Source: Aldehydirespirator sp963662645 (GTDB lineage: Bacteria > Actinomycetota > Acidimicrobiia > Acidimicrobiales > Aldehydirespiratoraceae). From it: a stretch of 64,000 bases of DNA. The number at the start of each line of letters is the position of its first letter. Within the stretch, counting starts at the first letter, position 1. Below, piece after piece: positions 24,805-34,600 of this stretch. Below the pieces are notes generated by a model. The model was given only the letters and a program-made list of their open reading frames with translations. It did no database searches and was not told where the DNA came from. Location of the stretch: NCBI GenBank assembly GCA_963662645.2, contig OY759762.1, forward strand, positions 372,001 through 436,000. The letters run 5' to 3'. The position numbers and the translations under genes were made by a program.

Positions 24805-24989
24805 GCCGCCACCCGGCTATGGGCCGGCACGCCGGCATGGGACGCGATCCCGGCATGGGACGCGATCCCGGCATGGGACGCGATCCCGGCATAGGACGCG
24901 ATCCTGGCGTGAATCGCGCCGCGGCGACCTGTGGCCCGTACCCTCATCATGCGCCGGAAATCCCGGAGATCAAGGAGATCGTGGCATGA
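24801..24989 (+). other. Bridging mini-ORF between hisC and hisB
   Basis: A 62-codon ORF whose ATG overlaps the hisC stop (ATGA) and whose TGA overlaps the hisB ATG (ATGA). It begins M-S-R-H-P, a likely copy of the hisB start M-S-R-T-S. It then encodes M-G-R-H-A-G and four M/I-G-R-D-P-G hexapeptides, ending P-E-I-P-E-I-K-E-I-V-A. It may only keep ribosomes moving across a 181-nt insertion; a functional peptide cannot be excluded. Confidence 0.45.
24834..24905 (+). repeat. Four tandem 18-bp repeats between hisC and hisB
   Basis: GGCATGGGACGCGATCCC repeats at 24834, 24852, 24870 and 24888, the last with two changes. Part of the unit, CGCGATCC[CT]GG, matches the hisC 3' end at about 24789-24800, suggesting origin by duplication of the gene end. 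Confidence 0.95.
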
Positions 24990-25576
24990 GCCGCACGTCC
25001 ACCCGCTCCCGCTCCACCAAGGAGACCCGCATCGAGCTGAGCCTCAACCTCGACGGCGCAGGCATCACCGACGTCTCCACCGGGCTGCCGTTCTTCGACC
25101 ACATGCTCGACCAGCTCGGCCGTCACGGCGGGCTCGGGCTGTCGGTGCAGGCTCGGGGCGACCTCGCGGTGGACGCCCACCACACCGTCGAGGACACCGG
25201 CATCGTGCTGGGCGAGGCCTTCCGCCAGGCCCTGGGCGACAAGGCGGGCGTGCGCCGCTTCGCCAGCATCACGGTCCCGCTGGACGAGGCCGCGGTGGAA
25301 GTGGTGCTCGACCTGTCGGGCCGGCCGTTCCTGCACTACGACGTGGACTTCCCCGGCGAGAAGATCCTCGGCGACCCGCCCTTCGATCCGCAGCTGGCCG
25401 AGGAGTTCTGGCGGGCCTTCGCCACCGCGGCCGCGGTCACGCTGCACATCGTGATGCGGCGGGGCCGCAACACCCACCACATCGTGGAGGCGTCCTTCAA
25501 GGGCGTGGCCCGGGCCATCCGCGACGCGGTGCGGGTGGAGGGCGAGGCCCTGCCCTCCACCAAGGGCGCCCTGTGA
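24986..25576 (+). CDS. hisB: Imidazoleglycerol-phosphate dehydratase
   Basis: A 196-residue monofunctional dehydratase without the phosphatase domain of the enterobacterial HisB. Metal-binding motifs are F-F-D-H-M-L-D-Q-L, D-A-H-H-T-V-E-D and, in the second half, R-N-T-H-H-I-V-E-A-S-F-K. AAGGAG at 24974-24979 precedes the ATG. The 3' end, P-S-T-K-G-A-L-stop, is repeated twice downstream. Confidence 0.96.
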   Translation: MSRTSTRSRSTKETRIELSLNLDGAGITDVSTGLPFFDHMLDQLGRHGGLGLSVQARGDLAVDAHHTVEDTGIVLGEAFRQALGDKAGVRRFASITVPLDEAAVEVVLDLSGRPFLHYDVDFPGEKILGDPPFDPQLAEEFWRAFATAAAVTLHIVMRRGRNTHHIVEASFKGVARAIRDAVRVEGEALPSTKGAL

Positions 25577-25646
25577 CCATGACCAAGCCCACGACCAAGG
25601 GCGCTCTGTGACCATGACCAAGCCCTCCACGAAGGGCGCACTGTGA
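25553..25646 (+). repeat. Triplicated hisB 3' end forming two 10-codon mini-ORFs
   Basis: A 35-bp unit (CCCTCCACCAAGGGCGCCCT followed by GTGACCATGACCAAG) starts at 25553, 25588 and 25623, the third copy partial. After the hisB stop this creates ATG ORFs MTKPTTKGAL (25579-25611) and MTKPSTKGAL (25614-25646). Each is separated from the previous stop by 2 nt, and the last stop overlaps the hisH GTG (GTGA). Confidence 0.9.
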
Positions 25647-26284
25647 GGGACAGGCCGCTCGTCGCCATCCTCGACTACGGCATCGGAAACCTGCACTCGG
25701 CCCAGAAGGGCTTCGAGCATGCCGGCGCCGACGCGCGGCTGACCGCGGACCGGGGCCTCATCTCCGACGCGGCCGGCGTGGTGCTGCCCGGCGTAGGTGC
25801 CTTCGCGCCGTGCATGGCCGCGCTGGGCCGGACCGGACTGGACGAGGCGGCTGTCGACGCGGCGCGCTCCGGTAGGCCGTTCATGGGCATCTGCGTGGGA
25901 ATGCAGGTTCTCTTCGCGGGCTCCGAGGAGTCGCCCGGGACGTCGGGGCTGGGCGTGTTCGACCGTCAGGTGCGCTGGATCCCGGGACCGGTCAAGCGCC
26001 CGCAGATGCAGTGGAACGTCCTCCAGCGCAGGCGCGACCATCCGATGCTGGACGGCCTGGACGACCCGGTCTGGGCCTATTTCGTCCACTCGCTCGCGCC
26101 GGAGATGGGCGACGGAGACGACGTGGTGGCCACCTGCGACTACGGCGGGCCGGTGGTGGCCGCCGTGGCCCGCCACAACGTGTGGGCCGCCCAGTTCCAT
26201 CCCGAGAAGTCGTCGCGGGTCGGCCTGAGCATCCTGGCCAACTTCGTGGTCGCCGCGGATGCGGCACCTGCCGCGATCGGCTGA
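25643..26284 (+). CDS. hisH: Imidazole glycerol phosphate synthase, glutaminase subunit
   Basis: A 213-residue class I glutamine amidotransferase that feeds ammonia to HisF. D-Y-G-I-G-N-L-H-S opens the fold, the nucleophile Cys is in M-G-I-C-V-G-M-Q, and the catalytic His/Glu are in Q-F-H-P-E-K-S. The GTG start overlaps the stop of a mini-ORF made from the hisB end. hisA begins 5 nt after the stop. Confidence 0.95.
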   Translation: MRDRPLVAILDYGIGNLHSAQKGFEHAGADARLTADRGLISDAAGVVLPGVGAFAPCMAALGRTGLDEAAVDAARSGRPFMGICVGMQVLFAGSEESPGTSGLGVFDRQVRWIPGPVKRPQMQWNVLQRRRDHPMLDGLDDPVWAYFVHSLAPEMGDGDDVVATCDYGGPVVAAVARHNVWAAQFHPEKSSRVGLSILANFVVAADAAPAAIG

Positions 26285-26289
26285 GCGCC

Positions 26290-27042
26290 ATGGACTTGTA
26301 CTGCGCGGTCGACGTTCGCGGGGGCCGCTGCGTGCGCCTGCGCCAAGGCGACTACGGCGCCGAGACCGTCTACGACGACGACCCGGTGGCCCGGGCTGTC
26401 GAGATGGCCGAGGCGGGCGCGGGATGGATCCATGTGGTGGACCTGGACGGCGCCCGCTCGGGGCGCCCCGACAACGCCTCCCTCGTCGCCGAGATCGCGG
26501 CTGCGGTCGATGTGCCGGTCCAGGCCGGGGGAGGGGTGCGCACCGCCGACACTGCCGAGGCGTGGTTCGCGGCCGGAGTGGCACGGGTGGTGCTGGGAAC
26601 AGCCGCGCTGCGAGACCCCGGCCTGGTGCGGGCGCTGGCGGGATCGCATCGCATCGCGGTCGGCTTGGACGCCCGCGCCGGCGAGGTGGCCACCGACGGC
26701 TGGGTCAAGGGATCGGGGAAGTCCGTGATGGATGTGGCCCGAAGCTTCGCCTCCGACGGCGTGGACGCCTTCGTCGTCACCGACATCAGCCGGGACGGCA
26801 CCCTGGACGGCCCCGACCTCGAAGGTCTCGCATCGGTGCTCGAGGCGGCTTCCGCGGAGGTGATCGCGTCGGGCGGCGTGGGACGGCTCGACGACCTGCG
26901 GGCCCTGGCCGGCCTGGAGGGCGCAGCAGGCCGCGGGCTCAGCGGCGCCATCGTGGGGACCGCGCTCTACGAACGCCGGTTCACGGTGGCCGAGGCCGCC
27001 GCTGCGCTGGCATCCGTCGCCGGAACGAGCGAAGAGGGATGA
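26290..27042 (+). CDS. hisA: ProFAR isomerase HisA
   Basis: A 250-residue TIM barrel that isomerises ProFAR to PRFAR. The acid/base pair is D8 (A-V-D-V-R-G-G) and D127 (V-G-L-D-A-R-A-G); phosphate-binding loops are Q-A-G-G-G-V-R and A-S-G-G-V-G. In mycobacteria and streptomycetes this gene is the bifunctional PriA that also replaces TrpF. Here a separate trpF exists, so a single function is more likely. The stop overlaps the ATG of a mini-ORF that copies the hisF start. Confidence 0.93.
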   Translation: MDLYCAVDVRGGRCVRLRQGDYGAETVYDDDPVARAVEMAEAGAGWIHVVDLDGARSGRPDNASLVAEIAAAVDVPVQAGGGVRTADTAEAWFAAGVARVVLGTAALRDPGLVRALAGSHRIAVGLDARAGEVATDGWVKGSGKSVMDVARSFASDGVDAFVVTDISRDGTLDGPDLEGLASVLEAASAEVIASGGVGRLDDLRALAGLEGAAGRGLSGAIVGTALYERRFTVAEAAAALASVAGTSEEG

Positions 27043-27107
27043 GAGTGGCCCGGATCATCCCCCGGGGGCGCGACGCCCACAGACCGGCGAGACCACGGCG
27101 AGGCTGA
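27039..27107 (+). other. Bridging mini-ORF: duplicated hisF start
   Basis: The ATG overlaps the hisA stop (ATGA). The ORF reads M-R-V-A-R-I-I-P-R, a copy of the hisF start M-R-V-A-R-V-I-P-C, and then diverges. Its TGA ends 1 nt before the hisF ATG. The two starts are 70 bp apart. It looks like the ancestral coupled start left behind by a tandem duplication. Confidence 0.5.
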
Positions 27108-27108
27108 G

Positions 27109-27876
27109 ATGAGAGTGGCCCGGGTCATCCCCTGCCTCGACGTCGACGCCGGGCGCGTCGTCAAGGGCATCAACTTCGTGGACATACGCGACGCCGGCGA
27201 CCCGGTGGAGCTGGCGGCCCGATACGACGCCCAGGGCGCCGACGAGCTCGTGTTCTTGGACATCACAGCCTCATCGGACCGCCGCGACACCACGGTGGCC
27301 ATGGCCCGGGCCGTGGCCGACGAGGTGTTCATCCCGTTCACCATCGGAGGCGGCATCCGCACCCTCGACGACGCCCGGCGGCTGCTGCGGGCCGGGGCCG
27401 ACAAGGTGAGCGTCAACACCGCGGCGGTGCGCCGGCCCGAGCTGGTGCGCGAGATCAGCCGGGAGTTCGGATCGCAGTGCTGCGTGGTCGCAGTAGACGC
27501 CCGCAGCTCGACGGGGGCGCGGAGCGGCTACGAGGTCTTCACCCACGGCGGGCGCACCCGCACCGGCATCGACTGCCTGGAGTGGGTGTCCGAAGCCGAG
27601 CGCCTGGGAGCGGGCGAGATCCTGCTCACCTCGATGGACCGCGACGGCACCAGGGAAGGCTTCGAGCTGAACTTGACATCCATGGTTGCGGCGGCTGTGG
27701 GCGTCCCGGTGATCGCCAGCGGGGGAGTGGGCAGCCTCGACCACCTGGTGGAGGGGGTGATCGGGGGCAAGGCCGACGCGGTGCTGGCCGCCAGCATCTT
27801 CCATTACGGAGAGCACACGATCGCCGAGGCCAAGGCCCGCCTGGCCGATGCCGGAATCCCGGTCCGCCCCGCCTAG
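27109..27876 (+). CDS. hisF: Imidazole glycerol phosphate synthase, cyclase subunit
   Basis: A 255-residue TIM barrel, partner of HisH, forming imidazole glycerol phosphate and AICAR. Catalytic D11 (I-P-C-L-D-V-D) and D130 (V-V-A-V-D-A-R) are present, with phosphate loops T-I-G-G-G-I-R and A-S-G-G-V-G. It is the last gene of the cluster. The remaining steps, hisI and the early genes, are elsewhere; hisI is at 43074. Confidence 0.97.
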   Translation: MRVARVIPCLDVDAGRVVKGINFVDIRDAGDPVELAARYDAQGADELVFLDITASSDRRDTTVAMARAVADEVFIPFTIGGGIRTLDDARRLLRAGADKVSVNTAAVRRPELVREISREFGSQCCVVAVDARSSTGARSGYEVFTHGGRTRTGIDCLEWVSEAERLGAGEILLTSMDRDGTREGFELNLTSMVAAAVGVPVIASGGVGSLDHLVEGVIGGKADAVLAASIFHYGEHTIAEAKARLADAGIPVRPA

Positions 27877-27890
27877 GCGCGACACGCCAG

Positions 27891-27930
27891 ACCGGGGGGT
27901 GGCGACGAGTCGACAGGACCCGCCGGCCGG
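27891..27930. repeat. Short relative of the dnaE-upstream hairpin element
   Basis: ACCGGGGGGTGGCGACG followed by GACAGGACCCGCCGGCCGG matches both flanks of the 7119-7205 element, but the central 13-bp inverted repeat is missing. It lies in the 189-nt gap after hisF, where no gene or clear terminator is seen. Confidence 0.7.
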
Positions 27931-28065
27931 AAACACCGCCGAACAGAGGCAGAATGCCCGCCCCAGCGAGAGACGGCCAGCGAGACGCCCCTTCCCTAGC
28001 CGCAATAGCCGCACTAGTCTCGCTGCCGCGCCAATGCCCCGATCGCTGACGCCCGGAGGTCGCCT

Positions 28066-31000
28066 TTGACCGTCGCCGACACGTACCGCCTTTCTGCCCG
28101 GTACACCGACGACTCCGGGACGGTGTTCATGACGGGCCTTCAGGCGCTGGCCCGGCTGCCGATCGAGCAGCTGCGGGCCGACCGGCTCGCGGGGCTGCAG
28201 ACCGCCGCCTTCGTCAGCGGCTACCCGGGCTCGCCGGTGGGCGGCTACGACGGCGATCTGAGCCGGGCCATCGAGCAGGCCCCGGACCTGCCCATCGTGT
28301 TGGCCCCGGCCCTCAACGAGGAGCAGGCGGCCACCGCGGTGATGGGATCCCAGCTGGCCTCGCTGCGCCCCGACTCGCGCTACGACGGCGTTCTCGGCAT
28401 CTTCTACGGCAAGGCGCCGGGTGTGGACCGCGCCGGCGACGCCCTCCGGCACGCCGTGTTCGCCGGCTCGGACCCCTGCGGAGGAGCGGTGGTGATCGCG
28501 GGCGACGACCCCGCGGCCAAGAGCTCGACCATCCCGTCGTCGTCGGCCGGGACCCTGGCCGACAAGCACATCCCGGTGCTCTACCCGGGAACGCCGCGAG
28601 AGGCGCTGGACCTGGGGCGACACGCTGTGTACCTGTCGAGGGCTACCGGGCTGTGGACCAGCCTCAAGATCGTGGCCGACGTGGCCGACGGCTCCGGAAC
28701 CGTGCATCTCGATCCCCGCCGGGTCGATCCGGTCATCCCCGCCATCGACGGCCGGCCCTACGCCCACACTCCCGACGGCAGGCTGCTGACTCCCGAGACG
28801 GTCGACGCCGAGCAGGAGATCTACGAGGTCCGCCACCCGCTGGCAATCGAGTACGCGGCCCTCAACCACCTCAACCACGCCACCGTCGACCCGTCCGACG
28901 CCTGGATCGGGATCGTGGCCTCGGGGATCACCTACCGGGAGCTCCGGGAGGCCCTGCGCCGGTTGGGACTGGCCGAGGACGCCGAGATAGCGGCGGCCGG
29001 CATCCGGCTCATGTGCATGCACATGCCCATCCCGTTCAGTCCACAGCGGGCCCGCCACTTCGCCCGAGGCCTTGTGGAGATCCTCGTGGTGGAGGAGAAG
29101 CAGCCCAACATCGAGTCGCTCATGAAGGACGCCCTGTACAACGAGCCCCGCCGGCCTCGGGTGACCGGCAAGTTCGACGAGCACGACACCATGCTGCTGC
29201 CCGGCCACGGAGGTCTCACGGCCGACGACCTGCTGGGCCCGCTGCGCCGCCGCCTCTCCGAGCGCATCGGCCACCGCCTCACGCCCGAACAGCCGCCTCG
29301 CGAGCTGATCCCGCTGAACTCCGGCGTGGCCCGCACGCCCTACTTCTGCTCGGGATGCCCCCACAATCGCTCCACCAAGGTTCCCGAGGGCGCCGCGGTG
29401 GGCGCGGGGATCGGCTGCCACACGATGACCCTGCTGATGGACTCCGACGGCTTCGGCGACATCGTGGGGCTCACCTGCATGGGCCAGGAGGGGGCCCAGT
29501 GGATCGGCATGGCGCCGTTCGTCGAGACGCCCCACATCTTCCAGAACATCGGTGACGGCACCTACTTCCACAGCGGCCAGCTTGCTATCCAGGGAGCGAT
29601 CGCGGCGGGCGTGGACATCACCTACAAGCTGCTGTGGAACCGCACCGTGGCCATGACCGGGGGGCAGGACCCCCAAGGCATGCTGGGAGTGGCCGAGGTG
29701 TGCCGGGTGCTGCTGGCCCAGGGAGTGGCCCGGGTGCTGGTGACCACCGATGACGCCGCCCGCTACCGCGGCGCGGACCTGCCGGTCGGAGTGGACGTCT
29801 GGCCCCGCAGCCAGCTCATGGAAGCCCAGGAGATGCTGGCGGGGACCGGGGGCGTGACCGTCCTCATACACGACCAGCAGTGCGCAGCCGAGGCCCGGCG
29901 GGGACGCAAGCGCGGCACCGTCGCCGTGCCCGGCCAGCGGGTGTACATCAACGAGCGGATCTGCGAGGGCTGCGGGGACTGCGCCCAGATCAGCAACTGC
30001 CTGTCGGTGCAGCCGGTGGAGACTCCCTTCGGGCGCAAGACCCGCATCGACCAGACGACGTGCAACCTGGACTTCTCGTGCCTCGAGGGCGACTGCCCTT
30101 CGTTCATGACCGTCACCCGACCGGGGCGCCTGCGGTCGTGGCTGCGCCGCATCGCCGGGCGGGACCGCGTCCCGGCGGCCGCCGAGAGCGGCCCGGCGCA
30201 GCCGGCGCACACCGCGCCCACCGATCTGGACGACCCGGCTCCGGTCGTCGGAACCGACGACGTGTCTGTCCGCATCATCGGCATCGGCGGCACCGGCGTC
30301 GTCACCGTCAGCCAGGTGATCGGGACTGCGGCCATGTTCGACGGCTACGAAGTGAGGGGCCTGGACCAGATCGGGCTCTCGCAGAAGGCCGGACCGGTGG
30401 TGAGCGACCTTCGGCTGTACCGGGGCGACGAGGCGGCCAGCAACCGTCTCGGCGAGGGCCAGGCCGACGTGCTGCTGGCCTTCGACCAGCTGGGGGCGGC
30501 GTCGCCGTCGGGAATGAGCAGGGCCGACCCCGAGCGCACCGTGGTGGTCGGCTCGACCTCGCAGACCCCCACCGGAGCGGTGGTCGCGCACCCGGAGCGG
30601 GCCATGCCGGAGCCCGCCGAGCTAGAAGCCCTCATCGCGTCGGCTACCCGGGCCGACTGCCGCCACTGGGCCGACGCCCAAGCGATCACCGAGGCCCTGC
30701 TGGGCAACTCTGTGACGGCCAACGTGTTCGTGGTGGGAATGGCTGTACAGGCCGGAGCGCTGCCCCTGTCGCCGTGGTCTGTGGAGCAGGCCATCGAGCT
30801 CAACGGCGTGGCGACAAGGAGCAACATCGAGGCGTTCCGGTGGGGCAGGGCCATGGTGGCCCGGCCCGAGACGGTGGACGCTGCGGCCGCCTCCGGCCCG
30901 GCCCACGGCGACGGGCTGCCCGAACTCGACGAGCAGCTCGCGGACCGGGTGAGGGAGGTGGCCGGCACCGCCGGCTTCGACGGGGACGCAGCCGACGGAT

Positions 31001-31626
31001 CGGGCTCCGAGAACGGCTACCGGGGTCCCGTCGACCTGGAACTGATGGCCAAGGAACTCTGCGCCTACCAGTCGCCGCGGCTGGCCCGCCAACATCTCGA
31101 CTTCGTGGAGGCCGTTGCTGCGGCCGACGCCGATCGGGGCGACGGGTCGGGACGGCTGGCCCGAGCCGCGGCCCGGGGCTACTTCAAGCTGCTCGCCTAC
31201 AAGGACGAGTACGAGGTCGCCAGGCTGATGCTCGACCCGGAGGCCACCGCCGAGGCCCGCCGGCGGGCCGCAACCACCTCCGGGAGGCTGGCCTGGAGGC
31301 TCCACCCACCAATTCTGCGGGCCTTCGGCATGAAGTCGAAGATCTCGGTGCCAGTGTCGTGGACGCCGGCCATACGGTTGCTGGCCTCCATGCGCCGCCT
31401 TCGGGGCACGCCCTTCGACGTGTTCGGATACACCGCGGTGCGGAGGGCTGAGCGGTCTGTGCAGGGCCAGTACCGCGCCGCGGTCGAATCCGACCTGGCG
31501 ACGCTGGCTCCCAGCTGCTACGAGGCGCTGCTGCGCAGAGCCGAGCTGCCCGAGCTCGTGCGGGGATACGAGCACATCAAGATGGCCGGCATCTCCAAGA
31601 TGCGAGAGGAACTCAAGCGAACCTGA
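28066..31626 (+). CDS. Fused indolepyruvate ferredoxin oxidoreductase
   Basis: An 1186-residue 2-oxoacid:ferredoxin oxidoreductase with all parts in one chain. The N-terminal pyrimidine-binding region has F-V-S-G-Y-P-G-S-P-V-G-G-Y. The TPP region has C-S-G-C-P-H-N and G-I-G-C-H-T-M. The iron-sulfur segment near residues 630-675 has C-E-G-C-G-D-C and C-L-E-G-D-C. The gamma domain begins I-I-G-I-G-G-T-G-V-V-T-V-S. It oxidatively decarboxylates aryl pyruvates to acyl-CoA with ferredoxin. The start is TTG 28066, set by GGAGG at 28054-28058 and the family N-terminus. Confidence 0.92.
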   Translation: MTVADTYRLSARYTDDSGTVFMTGLQALARLPIEQLRADRLAGLQTAAFVSGYPGSPVGGYDGDLSRAIEQAPDLPIVLAPALNEEQAATAVMGSQLASLRPDSRYDGVLGIFYGKAPGVDRAGDALRHAVFAGSDPCGGAVVIAGDDPAAKSSTIPSSSAGTLADKHIPVLYPGTPREALDLGRHAVYLSRATGLWTSLKIVADVADGSGTVHLDPRRVDPVIPAIDGRPYAHTPDGRLLTPETVDAEQEIYEVRHPLAIEYAALNHLNHATVDPSDAWIGIVASGITYRELREALRRLGLAEDAEIAAAGIRLMCMHMPIPFSPQRARHFARGLVEILVVEEKQPNIESLMKDALYNEPRRPRVTGKFDEHDTMLLPGHGGLTADDLLGPLRRRLSERIGHRLTPEQPPRELIPLNSGVARTPYFCSGCPHNRSTKVPEGAAVGAGIGCHTMTLLMDSDGFGDIVGLTCMGQEGAQWIGMAPFVETPHIFQNIGDGTYFHSGQLAIQGAIAAGVDITYKLLWNRTVAMTGGQDPQGMLGVAEVCRVLLAQGVARVLVTTDDAARYRGADLPVGVDVWPRSQLMEAQEMLAGTGGVTVLIHDQQCAAEARRGRKRGTVAVPGQRVYINERICEGCGDCAQISNCLSVQPVETPFGRKTRIDQTTCNLDFSCLEGDCPSFMTVTRPGRLRSWLRRIAGRDRVPAAAESGPAQPAHTAPTDLDDPAPVVGTDDVSVRIIGIGGTGVVTVSQVIGTAAMFDGYEVRGLDQIGLSQKAGPVVSDLRLYRGDEAASNRLGEGQADVLLAFDQLGAASPSGMSRADPERTVVVGSTSQTPTGAVVAHPERAMPEPAELEALIASATRADCRHWADAQAITEALLGNSVTANVFVVGMAVQAGALPLSPWSVEQAIELNGVATRSNIEAFRWGRAMVARPETVDAAAASGPAHGDGLPELDEQLADRVREVAGTAGFDGDAADGSGSENGYRGPVDLELMAKELCAYQSPRLARQHLDFVEAVAAADADRGDGSGRLARAAARGYFKLLAYKDEYEVARLMLDPEATAEARRRAATTSGRLAWRLHPPILRAFGMKSKISVPVSWTPAIRLLASMRRLRGTPFDVFGYTAVRRAERSVQGQYRAAVESDLATLAPSCYEALLRRAELPELVRGYEHIKMAGISKMREELKRT

Positions 31627-31657
31627 GGCCCAAGCTGATAGGCTTGTTCCCAATCCA

Positions 31658-34600
31658 ATGGTGACGACGACTGCTACCGCCACCTTGGACCCACACTTGG
31701 CGTTGTCCACGGACTTCGCTGAAGCTGTGCGCCGCCATGTCGATGGCCTGGCCACCGACGCGGACCGGGCGCTCCTGGAGGCCAACACCAGGCTGTGGGT
31801 TCGAGCCCTCTACCGACTGCTCGACGATGTCGCTGAGTCCATCGACGCCGTCAGGGCATCGGTCAGGGGACATCAGCGCGCCGTGATAGTCGCCGATCTG
31901 GAAGAGGACTACCGGGCCATCGACGCGGTGCTGACGTCCCTGGCGGGGCCACCGGAGGCGCCATTGGAGAACGGTTCCTCCCCCGACGCGCGCGACAGCG
32001 GCCACCTCGATCTGCAGCTGTCGTGGGTGCCGGGTCGGATCATCGCCTGGGTCGCGGGGCCCGGCCGATCGGCCGAGAGCGCACCGGACGTGATCCGGCG
32101 GCTGCGCGCCACCGGCGGCGGCACAGTCGACTGGAGTCAGCACCGCCCGGCGAAGATCCCCGGCGGAGCACGGGCCGAGACAGTGTCGGCGCCGATCGAG
32201 AGCTGTCTCGGGTGGCTCGTCGCCCTGGGCGAGGCGGCCGAGGAGGACGGCATCGGAGCCAGCGTGTCGTGGCTGGGGCTGGTGGCCGCGCTGGCCGTGC
32301 GGCTCACCGCTCAGGGACGGATGGTTCCCCAGCTCAAGAAGGTCCGCCGCCGCTACCGCCCGGAGGAACCCGCCGGCGACGGCTCCAACGGCGCAGCCGC
32401 GGCGCGCGCCGACAGCGCCACCTACGTAGTGCGCTGGGCCCCCGCCCTGGCGGAATCCGACGTGATCGCCGCGCTGGCAGCGTCGCTGCCCGGTGCCGCC
32501 GCTGCGTTCGAGAACCAGCGGGACGCGAACGCCTTCACGCAGGCCGCGCTGGCCGACATCGTCGACGCCATAGCCACCGAGGCAGCCGAGCGCCTCGACG
32601 CCCCCGCGCCGCCGCCTGTCCCGCGAGCCAGGGCCGATGTGGCCGAGACGGCCCTGGCCCGGCTCGACGGCACTCCCTTCGACGTCCCGAGCCGGCACGC
32701 TGCGGACCTGACACGCCGCCTGGACCAGTGGGCTCGGCCGGTAACCGAATCCTACGACCGCCGTCTGCGCCTGATCGTGCAGCTCGATCCTCCCGACGAC
32801 ATCGGCGCCTGGCACCTGTCGGTGCTGTCGGAGTCGAGCGCGGGCGAGCTCCAGCCGGTGGAGCGGGCCCTGGTCATCGCGTCTCGGACCAGACGCCAGG
32901 CGGTGAAGCACCAGATGTCGCGCCTTGAGCGGCTCTTCCCGGAACTCGTGCGGCTCGGGGGGCGTCGGCGGGGAGAGGTGATCCTCAACGCCGACGAGGC
33001 CTGGCAGCTGATGACCGAGACCGGCCACATCCTGCAGGCCGTCGGATACGAAGTGCGGGTTCCGGCGCTGTCGCGTCGGAGGCCCACGCCGTCCCTGCGC
33101 CTTACGTCGGTGGAGGCCGAGGAGACCGTTGTGGGCGCCCGACAGCTCGCGGACGTGCGCTGGTCGGTCGCCTTCGACGAAGTGGAGCTCACCGCAGCGG
33201 AGATCCGCGACCTGGCCTCGCAGGCCCGGCCCCTGGTGAAGAGCCGGGGACGGTGGGTGGAGCTGGACCGCGCCGACCTGAACGAGGCCGCGGCCGCGCT
33301 CGCGGAGCGGGCCGACATGACCCGGCTGACCGGCGCCGACATGCTGCGCCACGCCCTCGGCCTGGAGGGATCGCCCCTGGCCGGAGGCACGATGATCGCG
33401 GGGGACGGCTGGGCCGCCGAGCTGATCAGCAGCGCTCGTCACATACCCGCCGAGCTCCCCACCAAGCCGGACGGCTTCAACGGGACACTGCGGACCTACC
33501 AGGCCGACGCCCTCATCTGGCTCGGCTTCCTGGAGCAGGCCGGCCTGGGCGGCTGCCTCGCGCTCGACATGGGCCTGGGCAAGACCCCGACCATGCTGGC
33601 CCACATCTACCGCACGCGGGGCGACGGCCCTTCGCTGGTAGCCGCACCGCCCGCGGTGGTGGGCAACTGGGCGTCCGAGGCGCGGCGCTTCGTGCCGGGT
33701 CTGCGGGTCGTCGTCCATCATGGTCCCAGCCGCACGCCGGCGGAACGGGTGCCGGCCATGGTCAGGGGCGCCGACCTGGTGGTGTCCACATACGGCACGA
33801 CCATGCGCGACCTGGATGTGCTCGAGAAGATCGAGTGGTCGACGGTGGTTCTCGACGAGGCGCAGGCCATCAAGAACCCGGCGAGCGAGACCGCACAGCA
33901 GCTCCGCCGGCTCGATGCTCGCTGCCGGGTCGCGCTGACCGGAACCCCCATCGAGAACGGCTTGGGAGACCTGTGGGCCATCATGGACTTCTGCAACCCG
34001 GGCCTGCTCGGCGCGCGCAACCGGTTCATCGCCGAGATGTCGAAGGTGTCGAAGAAGCCGGAGGCGGGTCCGGACGGCGCGCCCGGTTCCAACGGCTCGG
34101 AGTCATCGAACGGGTCGCACGCGGCTGCGACCTCCCAGACGGCCTTGACACCCAAGGCGGCCGCGGCCGGCGAGGGCGCGCTGGCCGCCCTCAACGGCAT
34201 CCTGGTGTTCCGCCGGACCAAGGCGGAGCCGGCCATCGCCGCCGAGCTGCCCGACCGCATCGACGAACTCGACCACTGCACGATGACCGGGGAGCAGATC
34301 GGGCTCTACCAGGCGGTTCTCGACGAGTTGGTTGCCCGAACCGAGGCCGAGGGAGTCGAGGCCGGACCCGAGCGCAAGGGAGCGGTCCTGGCTGCCATCA
34401 CTGCCCTCAAGCAGATCTGCAACCATCCGGTCAACTACCAAGACGACGGCGGTCCGCTGGACGGGCGCTCGGGCAAGCTGGCCCGATTGGAGCAGATCAT
34501 GGGCCAGGTATTCGCGGCCAGCGAGAGGATGCTGATCTTCACCCATTTCGCCACCTGGGGCGAGCGGCTGGCAGCCCATCTCAGCGAGTGCACGGGCCTT

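Noticed and set aside
24834..24905. Origin iterons or phage attachment site
   Set aside because: The 18-bp repeats lie inside an operon, match the hisC end in part, and have no integrase, dnaA boxes or AT-rich unwinding region nearby.
27271..30591. Very long antisense ORF of 1106 codons opposite hisF and the indolepyruvate oxidoreductase
   Set aside because: In GC-rich DNA the frame opposite a real gene often lacks stops. The product is Arg/Gly/His-rich, has no family motifs, and the plus-strand genes are certain. The same applies to the antisense ORFs at 1089-2909, 7945-9417, 31613-33721 and 38969-42145.
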